A DNA stretch of 47,166 bases from an uncultured Lentisphaerota bacterium (lineage in GTDB: Bacteria; Verrucomicrobiota; Kiritimatiellia; CAIQIC01), in the NCBI GenBank assembly GCA_903889245.1, contig CAISWQ010000025.1:1-47166 (forward strand). The letters run 5' to 3'. Shown here piece after piece: positions 7,586 to 16,020 of the stretch. The notes below the pieces were generated by a model. The model was not told the DNA's origin, searched no databases, and saw nothing but the letters and a program-made list of their open reading frames with translations. Position 1 is the stretch's first letter. The number at the start of each line of letters is the position of its first letter. The position numbers and the translations under genes are program-made.

Positions 7586-10249
7586 TCACTTGTTCTCCAG
7601 CGCCGCGGTGATATGGCGCGCCACCTCGCGGGCGAGCGCCTCCGACCCTTTCGCGGTGAAGTGCGGGTTGCCGTGCTCCTGTATCTTGTCGAGTTGCGGT
7701 GTCGCGAACGCCCAGAGGTCGGCGACGGGCACGCCTTCCGCGCTCATCACTTTTTTCGCCGCCACGTTGTAGGGCAGCTCGGCGGCCTTCACGTAGGAAT
7801 GCAGGTCGGCCGGCACGGGTGTGGTTGTGGCGCAGATCAGCTTGGCGCCGGTCCGCTTCAGGCGCGCGATCAGCTCGCGCAGGTTTTGCTCGTACTGCGC
7901 CGGCGTCACGTTCTGGTGACCGCCGTTGTCGGGCCGTGCGTAGTTACCCTGCGCGTCGCGATTGTCGTTTTCGGTGAAGCGGTAACCCAGGTCGTGCAGG
8001 CCCCAGTTGAAATGAATCACGTCCCACTTGTTCGAGCCGAGCCATTTTTCGAGGTCGCGCAGGCCGGTCTTCGTCGAGCCGCAGTTCGCCGGCGGGCGGT
8101 GGAGGTTGGCCTGGCCGGCGAGCTCCTTGCGGACCGCGAGCGTGTAGCCGCACGAAACGGAGTCGCCGATCAGCAGCACGCGCGGCAGCTTCGGGTCGTC
8201 GGCGATCTGCGCAAAGCAGGGATCGATTTTCCGGGCCGGCGCGGGTGCCTGCTGGCTGGCGCCCGCGGCCGCCTCCACGATCAGCAGGTGCCCGCCGTTG
8301 GGTTCCAGCGCCAGCGGCAGCACGGTGGCGGCGTTGACCTGCTGCGTGGTGTGCCGGGCCGCGCGCTGGCCAGGGATGTCGCTATAGATGCTGGCGGTGT
8401 ACGTCACGCCGGGCTTGAGGAACGAAAGCGGCAGCGCGGTCTGCACCGCCGCCGGTCCGCTCATGCCCGCCACATACCAGCTCGTCCCCTTGCGCCGCGC
8501 GAACGTCACCCACTTGCCGGGTTCGCCAAAGACCTTGAGCTCGTCGGTCAGCCCCGGCAGCTTCTCGGCGAACTCGATCTCCGCGCCGCCTTCGCCGCCG
8601 GGCGACCACTGCTTCATGCCTGCGCGCACCGAGGCGCGGCCGGGGTAGATGCCGAGCATCGCCACCTGGTGGCAGTGCGTTTTCGACGCCTTGAAAATCT
8701 GCGGCGTGTAATCGAACGAGCCCATGATGCCGCGCGTGAACGGCAGCATGATGTCGTGCAGCGCCTTGATCGGCGGCGCGATGGAAGGTTCCGCCTCCTC
8801 GCCCGCGACGCCCTCGATGTTCACCAGGTTGGGATAGGTCCGGCAGAGGCCATGGGGCAGCACGGCATCGTGAATCACCGCGATCAGCTTGTGCTCCGCG
8901 GCCTTCTTCACCATGTAGGCAATGGCCCGCTCGTTCTGCTGCGATGCGGGGGGCACGAAGCCCGGCTTCACTCCGGCCACACCCCATTTTTCATAGCACG
9001 CGAAGACGTCCTCGATCGCGTGCTCGCCGCCGAACTCCTTCAACAGCGCGCCGCGCACATAGAGGCACAGGCCGATCGGATGCTTGAGGCTTTTGCCGTA
9101 GGCGGTGAGCGCCGGGATATCCAGGTCCACATAGTTCCCGCCGGTGAACGAATTTGGCCGGAATGGCACATAGCCCTTGGCGGCTTTCAGCAGGCCGCCC
9201 TTCACGTTCTCGCGCCACTCGGGATGCTCCTTCCAGAACGAACCCATGTGCTGTTCGAAGTTGGCGATCTCCGCCGGCGTCCACTTCGTCTCCGCGCCCG
9301 ACCACGAGTGGTCGATCTCCAGGTAGTCGAAGCCGTGCGCCGAGCCAAAATCCATCAGCTTCTTGATTTCGTCGGTCACCATCCGGCAGTTATAGACCTG
9401 GCAAATCGCCTTGCCCGGCTTGATCCACGACGTGTCCGCAATCGCGCAAGGCGGGTTCAGGTTCTCAATCAGGAACCGGTTCTCCACCAGCTTGCCCGCC
9501 GTTTCGCCGATGACCATCGCCTGCCACGACGTCTTGAACGGCAGCGCGCCCGAGGCCGGCGAATGCAGTACGCCGATGAGCGTGTTCGGCAGGTCCTTCC
9601 GGTTGCACCACGACACCACGGAAAAGTCCGCGCAGTCCGCATCGGTCAGCGACACGAACGGCCCGCCACCCAGCGCCACGGTCACGGAGCCCTCGCTCTT
9701 CTTCAGGCTGGCGATCGTCGCGTTGCCATATTGATAGTCGCGCGCGGAATAGATCGTCTTATCGCCATCGAACGTGAACTCCGTCAGCAGTTTCTTGACC
9801 GTCACCTCCTTGAGGCCCGGCTGCGGCGGGAACACATAGCGCACCGCGACGCCCTCGTCGTAGGCGCGCACTACGATGTGCAACTGCCTGCGTGCGGTGA
9901 CGGTCTCCTCCAGCTTCAGCGTCAGCTCGTTGAAGTGATCGCGCACCGTGCTCACGAATCCCCATACCGGCTTCCACGTCACGTCACCCGCCGCCGTCTC
10001 CTTGCCGAGCAGTTTGTATGTGCCGCAGAATGAATCAACGCCCAGCAACCCATCGCGGATGATCTTGTTGTCGCCGCAAGCCACGCTCCACAACGGCCGG
10101 CCCGCCTGCAGCTCGACCGCGACCACGATCTTGCCATCCGGCGAGGTCACCGACTCCGCGCCGCCCGCCACGGCGGCCAGCAACAACAAGCCGGCGCAGG
10201 CGATTTTCCAAGCCTCGGAAAACACGCTGGAACGGTTGCTTGTCTTCAT
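7586..10249 (-). CDS. Secreted GH97 glycosidase fused to an SGNH esterase domain
   Basis: This 887-aa protein is a two-enzyme fusion. After a signal peptide, residues about 33-270 match the GH97 N-terminal beta-sandwich, about 275-560 the catalytic barrel ('YLEIDHSW', 'GVAGVKPGFV', 'HDAVLPHGLCRTYPN', 'GVAGEE') and about 570-670 the C-terminal beta domain. GH97 covers alpha-glucosidases and alpha-galactosidases. The 'VKPGFV' stretch (427-432) has Gly where retaining members carry the nucleophile Asp, which resembles the inverting SusB branch. From residue 687 an SGNH hydrolase follows: 'LLIGDSVSCGY' with catalytic Ser697, 'FNWGLHDLG', and 'GNPHFTAKG' with the catalytic His. That domain probably removes acyl groups, so one polypeptide may deacylate and cleave the same glycan. 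The ATG overlaps the upstream stop. One palindrome unit is embedded in the signal-peptide codons. Confidence 0.88.
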   Translation of the reverse strand: MKTSNRSSVFSEAWKIACAGLLLLAAVAGGAESVTSPDGKIVVAVELQAGRPLWSVACGDNKIIRDGLLGVDSFCGTYKLLGKETAAGDVTWKPVWGFVSTVRDHFNELTLKLEETVTARRQLHIVVRAYDEGVAVRYVFPPQPGLKEVTVKKLLTEFTFDGDKTIYSARDYQYGNATIASLKKSEGSVTVALGGGPFVSLTDADCADFSVVSWCNRKDLPNTLIGVLHSPASGALPFKTSWQAMVIGETAGKLVENRFLIENLNPPCAIADTSWIKPGKAICQVYNCRMVTDEIKKLMDFGSAHGFDYLEIDHSWSGAETKWTPAEIANFEQHMGSFWKEHPEWRENVKGGLLKAAKGYVPFRPNSFTGGNYVDLDIPALTAYGKSLKHPIGLCLYVRGALLKEFGGEHAIEDVFACYEKWGVAGVKPGFVPPASQQNERAIAYMVKKAAEHKLIAVIHDAVLPHGLCRTYPNLVNIEGVAGEEAEPSIAPPIKALHDIMLPFTRGIMGSFDYTPQIFKASKTHCHQVAMLGIYPGRASVRAGMKQWSPGGEGGAEIEFAEKLPGLTDELKVFGEPGKWVTFARRKGTSWYVAGMSGPAAVQTALPLSFLKPGVTYTASIYSDIPGQRAARHTTQQVNAATVLPLALEPNGGHLLIVEAAAGASQQAPAPARKIDPCFAQIADDPKLPRVLLIGDSVSCGYTLAVRKELAGQANLHRPPANCGSTKTGLRDLEKWLGSNKWDVIHFNWGLHDLGYRFTENDNRDAQGNYARPDNGGHQNVTPAQYEQNLRELIARLKRTGAKLICATTTPVPADLHSYVKAAELPYNVAAKKVMSAEGVPVADLWAFATPQLDKIQEHGNPHFTAKGSEALAREVARHITAALENK
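10204..10222. repeat. Single palindrome unit within the GH97-SGNH signal-peptide codons
   Basis: TTCCAAGCCTCGGAA (10206-10220), flanked by T and A runs, encodes part of the 'VFSEAWKI' stretch just before the hydrophobic core of the signal peptide. It differs from the consensus core by one base on one arm. Confidence 0.65.
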
Positions 10250-12471
10250 GGTTTCACTTGATAGGTTTCCCCGGCTTGGGTTGGGAGGGAGACGATGCCG
10301 TTCGTCTCGCGGTAACGAATCTCCTTTTTAGCCGTGACGCGCACCGTGCTGCCCGGCCACGGATTGACGAAGCGGACTTCGCCACCGGCGGTGGATGCGA
10401 TGGTCACGTCGCTGATTTGTCCGCCGGTCTGGCGGGCGGAGACAAGGAAGCCGCCTTGGGCGCGGAGGCCGGCGAACTCGGCGTCCTTGTTCTTCGGCCA
10501 CGCGGGGAAGATGCGGATGACGCCATTCACGCTTTGCAGGAGCAGTTCGGTGATCATGCGAGCGATGCCGACCTGCTCGCTCATATAGCTACCGTGGGCT
10601 TTCCAGGCGAACAGGCCGTTGGGTTTCTCTTTGTGGTGTTCGGTAAAGTCTATCGCGATGTTGCTCAACGCTTCGTCGGTCAGGCCGAGCCGGGCGCGGG
10701 CGATGTTCAGCGTCACCGGCGAGTTGGCGTGCGTGGTGATCTTGCCGACGAGGTTGATCGTCCGTTTGAAAAGCTCCTGCTCCTCCTTGGGCGAGAACCA
10801 AGTCACCTGGCCCGCCGGGAAGACGGCCTGGATCATCGAGCCGTGCCGGTCGTCCTTCGGAAATTCTTTCACGCCGCGATAGTAAGTCACGACCGGCCGG
10901 TTTTCCTGGCTCGGATCGGGGACGGTTTCGTAATACGGCATCGCGGCCAGCACGGCCTCGATGCGCTTCACCAGCGCCTCATCGGTCTTGAGCAGCCCCG
11001 CCGCATCGCGCGCGGCCTTGAGCGCGTAGCTGATGTACGGCAGATCGTAGGCGACGTTGTCCTGCCCGAAGTAGAAGTTCTCCGGGAAGTAGCTCGGCCC
11101 GATGAGATACTTGCCTTTGTCATCCTTCTGGCACTTTTCTATAAACGAGCAATAGAAGAGCGCGATGTCCTTGATCATCGGGTAAGTCTTCTCCTTCAGG
11201 TAAGCCACATCCGGCTTGTACTGGTGATACTCCCAAAGCAGGAATGCGATGTGGCCTTGCATCCCGAGCGTGTAGCCCCACGGGATGTACGCGAGCTGAT
11301 GCCGGTTCTTCGTCTTGCACTGCGCGGGGTCCGGCTCGTGCGGGTGGAACACATCGCTGTGGACGAACCCGCCTTCGCAGCCGATGAAACAGTTCGTCGC
11401 GAACCAGCGCGCCCGCGGCCAGTAGTTGGCCAACACGTCAATGATCGGCTCGACCAGCTCCGGATGGTTGATCGGCCCCGCCGAGAGATAGGTCTGCTGG
11501 ATGTTGTAGTTGAACTTGTACGAATTGTGCCAGCCCGCCAGTCCGTCGAAGCTGGTCTTCAGTCCGACGCCGGTCGCCCCCTTCTTCGCAAAGCAGCGGA
11601 AGTAATAAACCATCCGGTACCACCACTTCTGCAACTGCGCCTCGCCCAACCGCACGCCGCTCTGCGCCCAAAACTCTGTCCAAATCGCCTCGTGCGCCTT
11701 CACCGCGTCAGCGTCCGCCTGCGCCAGCGTCTCCTTCACCAGTTGCACCGCGCGCTTCTTCGGTTCCGGCGTATCCGACGAAGTCACCACCGCCACGACC
11801 TGACGTTCACCATTCGTTCCCGCCGCTAGATAGATCTCCATCCCCTTGACGTCATCGTCACCGGGAATGTTCTGGCACAACCACACAATCCCGTCATCCT
11901 CACCGTTCGTCGTCGCCGGCAGGAACTTCTGCGGCGCGCCGACCAACTCCGGCTTGCGCCGGCTCGTGATGCTGAACACGTTGGCCTGCGCCAGCGCGCG
12001 CACCGACGTCGTCTCCGCCGAGGTCGTCACCGTCGCCAACGCCCTCGCCAGATTCAAATTCATGCCCCAGCCCGACTCGCCGACGAGCGCGCCGAGCTTG
12101 ATATCGGCGCAAGGCACGCCCGTGGGGTACGGCTTCTTCCAACTGGGCGTGTCGCCGGTTTTCTCGCAGAACAACTTGTGCGTCGCCGGGTCCACTTTCG
12201 GCAGCGCGGGATCTTCCGAGGTGTCAATCCGCCCATCCCACACGTCGTTCTTCGAGACGCGCAGCATCAAATCCTTGCCCGACACATAAACGATGGCGTT
12301 CATCTCCCCGTTGCCGACCACCAGCCCGTCGCTGATCTTCACCGCGTTGGTGATCGTCACCTCCGCCACCGCCAGCTCGCCAAGGAATGGAATCGCGCCC
12401 GCCGTCCTGACTGTCAATGAGAAGACCGGCGCGTGCAGCAAGGCTGTTGCGAGTACGAGAGAGCGTTTCAT
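10246..12471 (-). CDS. Secreted GH95-like (alpha-L-fucosidase/galactosidase family) protein
   Basis: The 741-aa product has a signal peptide and the GH95 order: an N-terminal beta-domain ('GLVVGNGEMNAIVYVSG', 'LMLRVSKNDVWDGR'), an (alpha/alpha)6 barrel ('KFNYNIQQTYLSAGPINHPELVEPI', 'LGMQGHIAFLLWEYHQY'), and the terminal 'IRIFPAWPKNKDAEFAGLRAQGGF' strand set. GH95 enzymes remove alpha-1,2-linked L-fucose or L-galactose by inversion. One deviation is visible: where known members have the catalytic Asp in a 'DGNF'-type motif before 'LLQS', this protein reads 'KAHGSYMSEQ' (about 624-633). Either the base is supplied by another residue or the activity differs. It starts and ends in ATGA overlaps, so it is translated together with the beta-helix gene and the GH97-SGNH gene. 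Confidence 0.8.
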   Translation of the reverse strand: MKRSLVLATALLHAPVFSLTVRTAGAIPFLGELAVAEVTITNAVKISDGLVVGNGEMNAIVYVSGKDLMLRVSKNDVWDGRIDTSEDPALPKVDPATHKLFCEKTGDTPSWKKPYPTGVPCADIKLGALVGESGWGMNLNLARALATVTTSAETTSVRALAQANVFSITSRRKPELVGAPQKFLPATTNGEDDGIVWLCQNIPGDDDVKGMEIYLAAGTNGERQVVAVVTSSDTPEPKKRAVQLVKETLAQADADAVKAHEAIWTEFWAQSGVRLGEAQLQKWWYRMVYYFRCFAKKGATGVGLKTSFDGLAGWHNSYKFNYNIQQTYLSAGPINHPELVEPIIDVLANYWPRARWFATNCFIGCEGGFVHSDVFHPHEPDPAQCKTKNRHQLAYIPWGYTLGMQGHIAFLLWEYHQYKPDVAYLKEKTYPMIKDIALFYCSFIEKCQKDDKGKYLIGPSYFPENFYFGQDNVAYDLPYISYALKAARDAAGLLKTDEALVKRIEAVLAAMPYYETVPDPSQENRPVVTYYRGVKEFPKDDRHGSMIQAVFPAGQVTWFSPKEEQELFKRTINLVGKITTHANSPVTLNIARARLGLTDEALSNIAIDFTEHHKEKPNGLFAWKAHGSYMSEQVGIARMITELLLQSVNGVIRIFPAWPKNKDAEFAGLRAQGGFLVSARQTGGQISDVTIASTAGGEVRFVNPWPGSTVRVTAKKEIRYRETNGIVSLPTQAGETYQVKP

Positions 12472-14414
12472 GGTTTATCTTTCGGGGATTGTTGTCCGTC
12501 GAGCGTGATGTCTTGGCAATCATCGAGGCCGAGAAGCGCGCTGCCGGTCGTCGGACTGGGGAGTGCGTGGCTGCCGGGATCAACGAGCGCGTTCGCCGCG
12601 ACCTCGACTGACACGCAGCGGTGCAGCACGATGGGTTGGCGCTCGACGAGTTCGTTCGGACGCGCGAGGACGGTGGCGCGGAGCGGCGATTCGAAACGGT
12701 TGCCGGCGATGCGAGAGGCTTGGGCACCGGTGAGGTTGATTGCCGGGCCGCCGGCGCGGATGAAGATATTGCTGATGATCTGGAGGCGTTCGACGGGCGG
12801 GACGCCGTCGTGGCCGAGCGCGTTGTGGGCGCGCGCTCCGATCGGCGAGTTGTGAGGCCGCGGATTGACGTCAATGAAGGTGTTGCCGGCGATGGTGATG
12901 TCGCTGGGGATGCCGCCGACGAGGCCCATGCCGGTGTTCAGTTCGATGCCGCCGCCCCAGCGTGTGACCGTGCAGCCGCGCACGGTGCCGGGGCCGGACA
13001 TGATGAGGAGGCGCTGGAAGCTGTCCTCCCACCGGCAATTCTGCACGGTCCAGCCGGCGCACTCGTGTTCGGGCCACGCGGCCTGGCCTTCGGCAAAGGG
13101 CGCGGCGTCCCGGTCGAGCGTGAGGACGAAATCTTTCGCGGTCACGAAGCGGGCCTCGCCGAGCGCCGCGCCAGTCTTACGGTGGATGAAGCGCAGGCGG
13201 TCGCCGGGGCGGGCGTTGTGGAGCGTAGGGCGCAGCGCGGCATTGGTCTCGAACGTGACCGTCTTGCCGGAGACGGATTTCACCTTGCCCCAGATGCCGT
13301 GGAAGTTGGCGAGGTCGTCCGCCGTGTGGCGGATGGTGACGTTGTCGAACGTACTGCCGTGGCGCAGCGAGCGGGACAGAAAGCCGTCGGCACCCTTCCA
13401 CTGGCTGGTTCCTGGGCGCGGGCCGAAGTAGCAGTCCTTCCACAGATGCGCGCCGTCGCCGCCGTTCTCGACCGGTCCGCCCTTCGCGACATAAACGCTG
13501 ACGCCGTGTAGCGTCAGGTTCGCCGAGTCTTCGAGCGCGATGGCGCTGGCGGTCGTGTAGAGGCACGAAAGTCCGTCGCCGACGCGCAGCACGCCGAGGT
13601 CGCCATACGCGCGCTCCCACTCCGCGTTGTGGATGCGCGCCATCAGATCGGGATCGCGCATCGTGACCCAGTGGCGGCCGTCGGCGGAGGACGTGATGTC
13701 CTTGTAGCGCAGTTTGCGGATGCCGGGTTGCAGGTCGTAAAGCGGGGCGCAGAAGCGACCATCGCTCTTGAAAGGCAGTAGGCGCTGCTCCTCGTGGCCC
13801 TTGTAGCCCGCCGGAGCAACGACGCCCGGCGACGGCTGGATTTCAAAGCGATTGCCCGCGCGGTCAATCCGCGTGATGCGGCCCTCGATGCAGCCGCGCG
13901 TGCCCCGGTCCAGGATCGCGCCGCGCAAGACAATGTTCCGGCAATTCCGAAACCCCACGCACCGATGTCCCGGTGGCATCTGTGCATCGTCGAGATCAAA
14001 CCAGAACGTGGCCCCGGTCGCGTCAATCACGAAGGGGTGCGCCGCGTCGCGCTGCATGTCTTCGAAGGCGAGCGGATAGATGACTTTGGCGCCTTCGTAG
14101 CGTTCCTGACCAAACCGGTAATCGCCCGGCGGAATCCGCACTGCGTCCGCGCCGCCCGCGAACGCCTTCGTCACCAGCGGCACGACTTCCTTGCCGCGCT
14201 CACGCTGCGCCTCCTTCTCCGCGTCGCTGAACTGCGGCCCCTCCGGCAGATCGAAACCGAACCGCGTCTCGACCGGCGGCGGCGATTTCGTCCCCAGAAT
14301 CTCCCGTTGGCGCGGCGCGAGATGATCCTCCGCACAAACTGCCCCCATCGGCGCGAGCAGCAGGGCGGTGAGGAGGGTGAGGGTCGGTTTCATGATTGTT
14401 ACGTTTGCTTTCAT
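12468..14414 (-). CDS. Secreted right-handed beta-helix protein, GH110-like
   Basis: The 648-aa protein has a signal peptide and is built from parallel beta-helix coils ('NIVLRGAILDRGT', 'DNVTIRHTADDLANFHGIWGKV', 'WTVQNCRWEDSFQRLLIMSG', 'DITIAGNTFIDVN', 'LQIISNIFIRAGG'). The 'ADDLANFHG' coil resembles the Asp pair and 'HG' of GH110 alpha-1,3-galactosidases, including those that act on blood-group B antigen. I therefore favour a GH110-like exo-alpha-galactosidase, but a lyase or epimerase-type beta-helix enzyme cannot be excluded. Two starts are possible: ATG 14414 or ATG 14393 (641 aa); neither has a strong Shine-Dalgarno sequence and both precede the hydrophobic core. A promoter at 14586-14614 would make this gene the head of a sub-operon running to 155. 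The stop overlaps the GH95-like start. Confidence 0.7.
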   Translation of the reverse strand: MKANVTIMKPTLTLLTALLLAPMGAVCAEDHLAPRQREILGTKSPPPVETRFGFDLPEGPQFSDAEKEAQRERGKEVVPLVTKAFAGGADAVRIPPGDYRFGQERYEGAKVIYPLAFEDMQRDAAHPFVIDATGATFWFDLDDAQMPPGHRCVGFRNCRNIVLRGAILDRGTRGCIEGRITRIDRAGNRFEIQPSPGVVAPAGYKGHEEQRLLPFKSDGRFCAPLYDLQPGIRKLRYKDITSSADGRHWVTMRDPDLMARIHNAEWERAYGDLGVLRVGDGLSCLYTTASAIALEDSANLTLHGVSVYVAKGGPVENGGDGAHLWKDCYFGPRPGTSQWKGADGFLSRSLRHGSTFDNVTIRHTADDLANFHGIWGKVKSVSGKTVTFETNAALRPTLHNARPGDRLRFIHRKTGAALGEARFVTAKDFVLTLDRDAAPFAEGQAAWPEHECAGWTVQNCRWEDSFQRLLIMSGPGTVRGCTVTRWGGGIELNTGMGLVGGIPSDITIAGNTFIDVNPRPHNSPIGARAHNALGHDGVPPVERLQIISNIFIRAGGPAINLTGAQASRIAGNRFESPLRATVLARPNELVERQPIVLHRCVSVEVAANALVDPGSHALPSPTTGSALLGLDDCQDITLDGQQSPKDKP

Positions 14415-14426
14415 TTGATTCGTCAG

Positions 14427-14473
14427 TGCCAGTCATTGGAAGTCAACGCGTCGCGGTTTGCCAAGCCTTGGGA
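14427..14473. repeat. Two degenerate palindrome units upstream of the beta-helix gene
   Basis: TGCCAGTCATTGGAA (14427-14441) and a unit around 14459-14473 with core CCAAGCCTTGG have centres about 32 bp apart, the same spacing as the better arrays. Both are decayed on one arm. They lie between the putative promoter and the start codon. Confidence 0.5.
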
Positions 14474-14585
14474 CTGCCGGCAAGCCGCGTCCCGCGTGCA
14501 GCGCGACCGGTGGCGCGGGCAACAGAGCGGCGCTGGCACATGGACTGATGACTTGCATACCCGGCTCGAACGCGAAACCGACGCC

Positions 14586-14614
14586 ACCCTAGCAACTGGC
14601 CACCGCCGTGCGAA
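14586..14614 (-). promoter_or_regulatory. Putative promoter TTCGCA-N17-TAGGGT with extended TGC
   Basis: On the minus strand TTCGCA (14614-14609) and TAGGGT (14591-14586) are 17 bp apart, and the -10 box is preceded by TGC, giving TGCTAGGGT. It lies in the 277-bp gap between the MFS transporter and the beta-helix gene and would produce a leader of about 165 nt. Two other putative promoters in the window share the TGCTAGSGT box. Confidence 0.5.
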
Positions 14615-14619
14615 TGTCA

Positions 14620-14664
14620 AAAATTGACCAGTACATGCCCATTCTTGACCAACGCTCGTCGCCG
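14620..14664. other. TTGACC direct repeats in the MFS to beta-helix gap
   Basis: TTGACC occurs twice on the plus strand (14624-14629 and 14644-14649) within AT-richer sequence, spaced by about two helical turns. Repeats of this type can be binding sites for a regulator or the remnant of an insertion-sequence end. No open reading frame of a transposase accompanies them. Confidence 0.3.
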
Positions 14665-14665
14665 G

Positions 14666-14683
14666 TTTCCAAGCTTGGGAAAA
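14666..14683. repeat. Single palindrome unit downstream of the MFS gene
   Basis: TTTCCAAGCTTGGGAAAA lies directly after the MFS stop codon (14692). As an RNA hairpin it could be a weak terminator or a 3'-end stabiliser between the two halves of the locus. Confidence 0.7.
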
Positions 14684-14691
14684 CTTCCGGG

Positions 14692-16020
14692 TCAGGCCGC
14701 CGCGGGTTTGCGGCGCAGCACACCCCAGAGCAGCAGCGGAAGCACCGCGAGGTGGAGGAAGGCGGCGAGGGTGTACCAGGGGCCGTAGGAATAATGCTTC
14801 ACCAGCTTGGCGACGGCGTCGTTCATCAGGATCGCGCCGAGCGAGCTGCCGGCGGCGACGATGCCGAAGACTTTGCCGAGCGAGACCTGCGGCACCACGT
14901 CCACGACGAGCGCGCTGATGTTCGTCAGCCACGCGAGGTGCGCGCAGACGATGACCGAGGCGAGCAGCAGCGACCACGCGGCGGCGGGATGCTGCACGAG
15001 CCACGCGCAGGCCGGGCTGCCGGCGAGCTGGGCGCACAGTTTTTCCCACGCCGCCGGCGGGGCCTGCGCCACGAACAGCGAGAGCGGCATGAAGACCGCG
15101 CAACCGAGCAGGACGAAGACGCGGACGCGCTCCGGCGGTCCGCCGCGCCGGATGAAGCGGCCAGCCAGCCAGCCGCCAAGCAGGCTGCCGAGGCCGGCGG
15201 CGAGGAACATCACCCACGTCACTTTCACGTCGCTTTGCGTCAGGCCGTGCGCGCTGACGAGATATTTGGGGAACCAGTTCTGGTAGAAGAACCAGATCGG
15301 GTCGGAGAACATGCGGCCGAGCAGCAGGCACCAGACGATCGGCTGGGCGAAGGCGCCGAGCCAGGTCCAGCCGCGCGTGTCGGGCGCGGCGCGCTCCGCG
15401 GTCGCGGCGGCGTCGGCGATCCAGTCGCGTTCGCGGTCGGTGAGCAGGGCGTGAGTCTTGAGTGGGCGGTAGAGCAGCAGCCACGGCACGAGCCAGACGA
15501 GGCCGAGCAGGCCGGTGGCGACGAACGCGGCTTGCCAGCCGAGCGCGCCGGCGAGCCAGATGATGAACAATGGCGCAAGCGTCATGCCGATGGGTGTGCC
15601 GGCGGTGTAGATGCCGATGGCCAGCCCGCGCTCCTTTGCGGGGAACCACTCGGAGACCGTCTTCGGCGAGGCCGTCCAGTTGCCCGCCTCGCCGAGGCCG
15701 AGCAGGAAGCGGAAGACGCCGAGCGAGAAGACCGAGCGCGCCAGCGCCGTGAAGATGTTGGCCACCGACCACCAGCCGAGGAACAGCGCGAGGCTGATGC
15801 GTGGCCCGAGCTTGTCCACGATCCAGCCGGAGGCGAGCAGCGCGATGGTGTAGGCGACCTGGAAGGCGTTCTGGATGTTCGCGTAGTGCTGATCGGTCAG
15901 GCCGAGGTCTTGCTGGATCGTGGGCGCAAGCAGGGCGAGCGTGTTCTTGTCCACGTAGTTCAGCACCGCCGCGAGGAACAGCAGCCCGGCGATCCACCAG
16001 CGCAGTCCCGGAATTTTCAT
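14692..16020 (-). CDS. MFS transporter, anion:cation symporter (hexuronate/sugar-acid) type
   Basis: The 442-aa protein has about twelve hydrophobic segments. 'VLNYVDKNTLALLAPTIQQDLGLT' in helix 1 and 'GLGEAGNWTASPKTVSEWFPAKERGLAIGIYTAGTPIG' in helices 4-5 are close to ExuT-like members of the ACS family, which take up hexuronates, aldonates and similar anions. The start at 16020 (MKIPGLRWW) is preferred to earlier in-frame starts because it opens the first membrane helix and overlaps the TGA of the upstream glycosidase gene (ATGA). It is the only transporter in the locus and probably imports the terminal product, which suggests that a uronic or other sugar acid may occur in the polymer. No SusC/SusD pair or ABC importer is visible. 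Confidence 0.85.
   Translation of the reverse strand: MKIPGLRWWIAGLLFLAAVLNYVDKNTLALLAPTIQQDLGLTDQHYANIQNAFQVAYTIALLASGWIVDKLGPRISLALFLGWWSVANIFTALARSVFSLGVFRFLLGLGEAGNWTASPKTVSEWFPAKERGLAIGIYTAGTPIGMTLAPLFIIWLAGALGWQAAFVATGLLGLVWLVPWLLLYRPLKTHALLTDRERDWIADAAATAERAAPDTRGWTWLGAFAQPIVWCLLLGRMFSDPIWFFYQNWFPKYLVSAHGLTQSDVKVTWVMFLAAGLGSLLGGWLAGRFIRRGGPPERVRVFVLLGCAVFMPLSLFVAQAPPAAWEKLCAQLAGSPACAWLVQHPAAAWSLLLASVIVCAHLAWLTNISALVVDVVPQVSLGKVFGIVAAGSSLGAILMNDAVAKLVKHYSYGPWYTLAAFLHLAVLPLLLWGVLRRKPAAA

Noticed and set aside
7415-10033. Long plus-strand frame opposite the GH97-SGNH gene
   Set aside because: It has no recognisable domain and its codon pattern mirrors the real gene on the minus strand.
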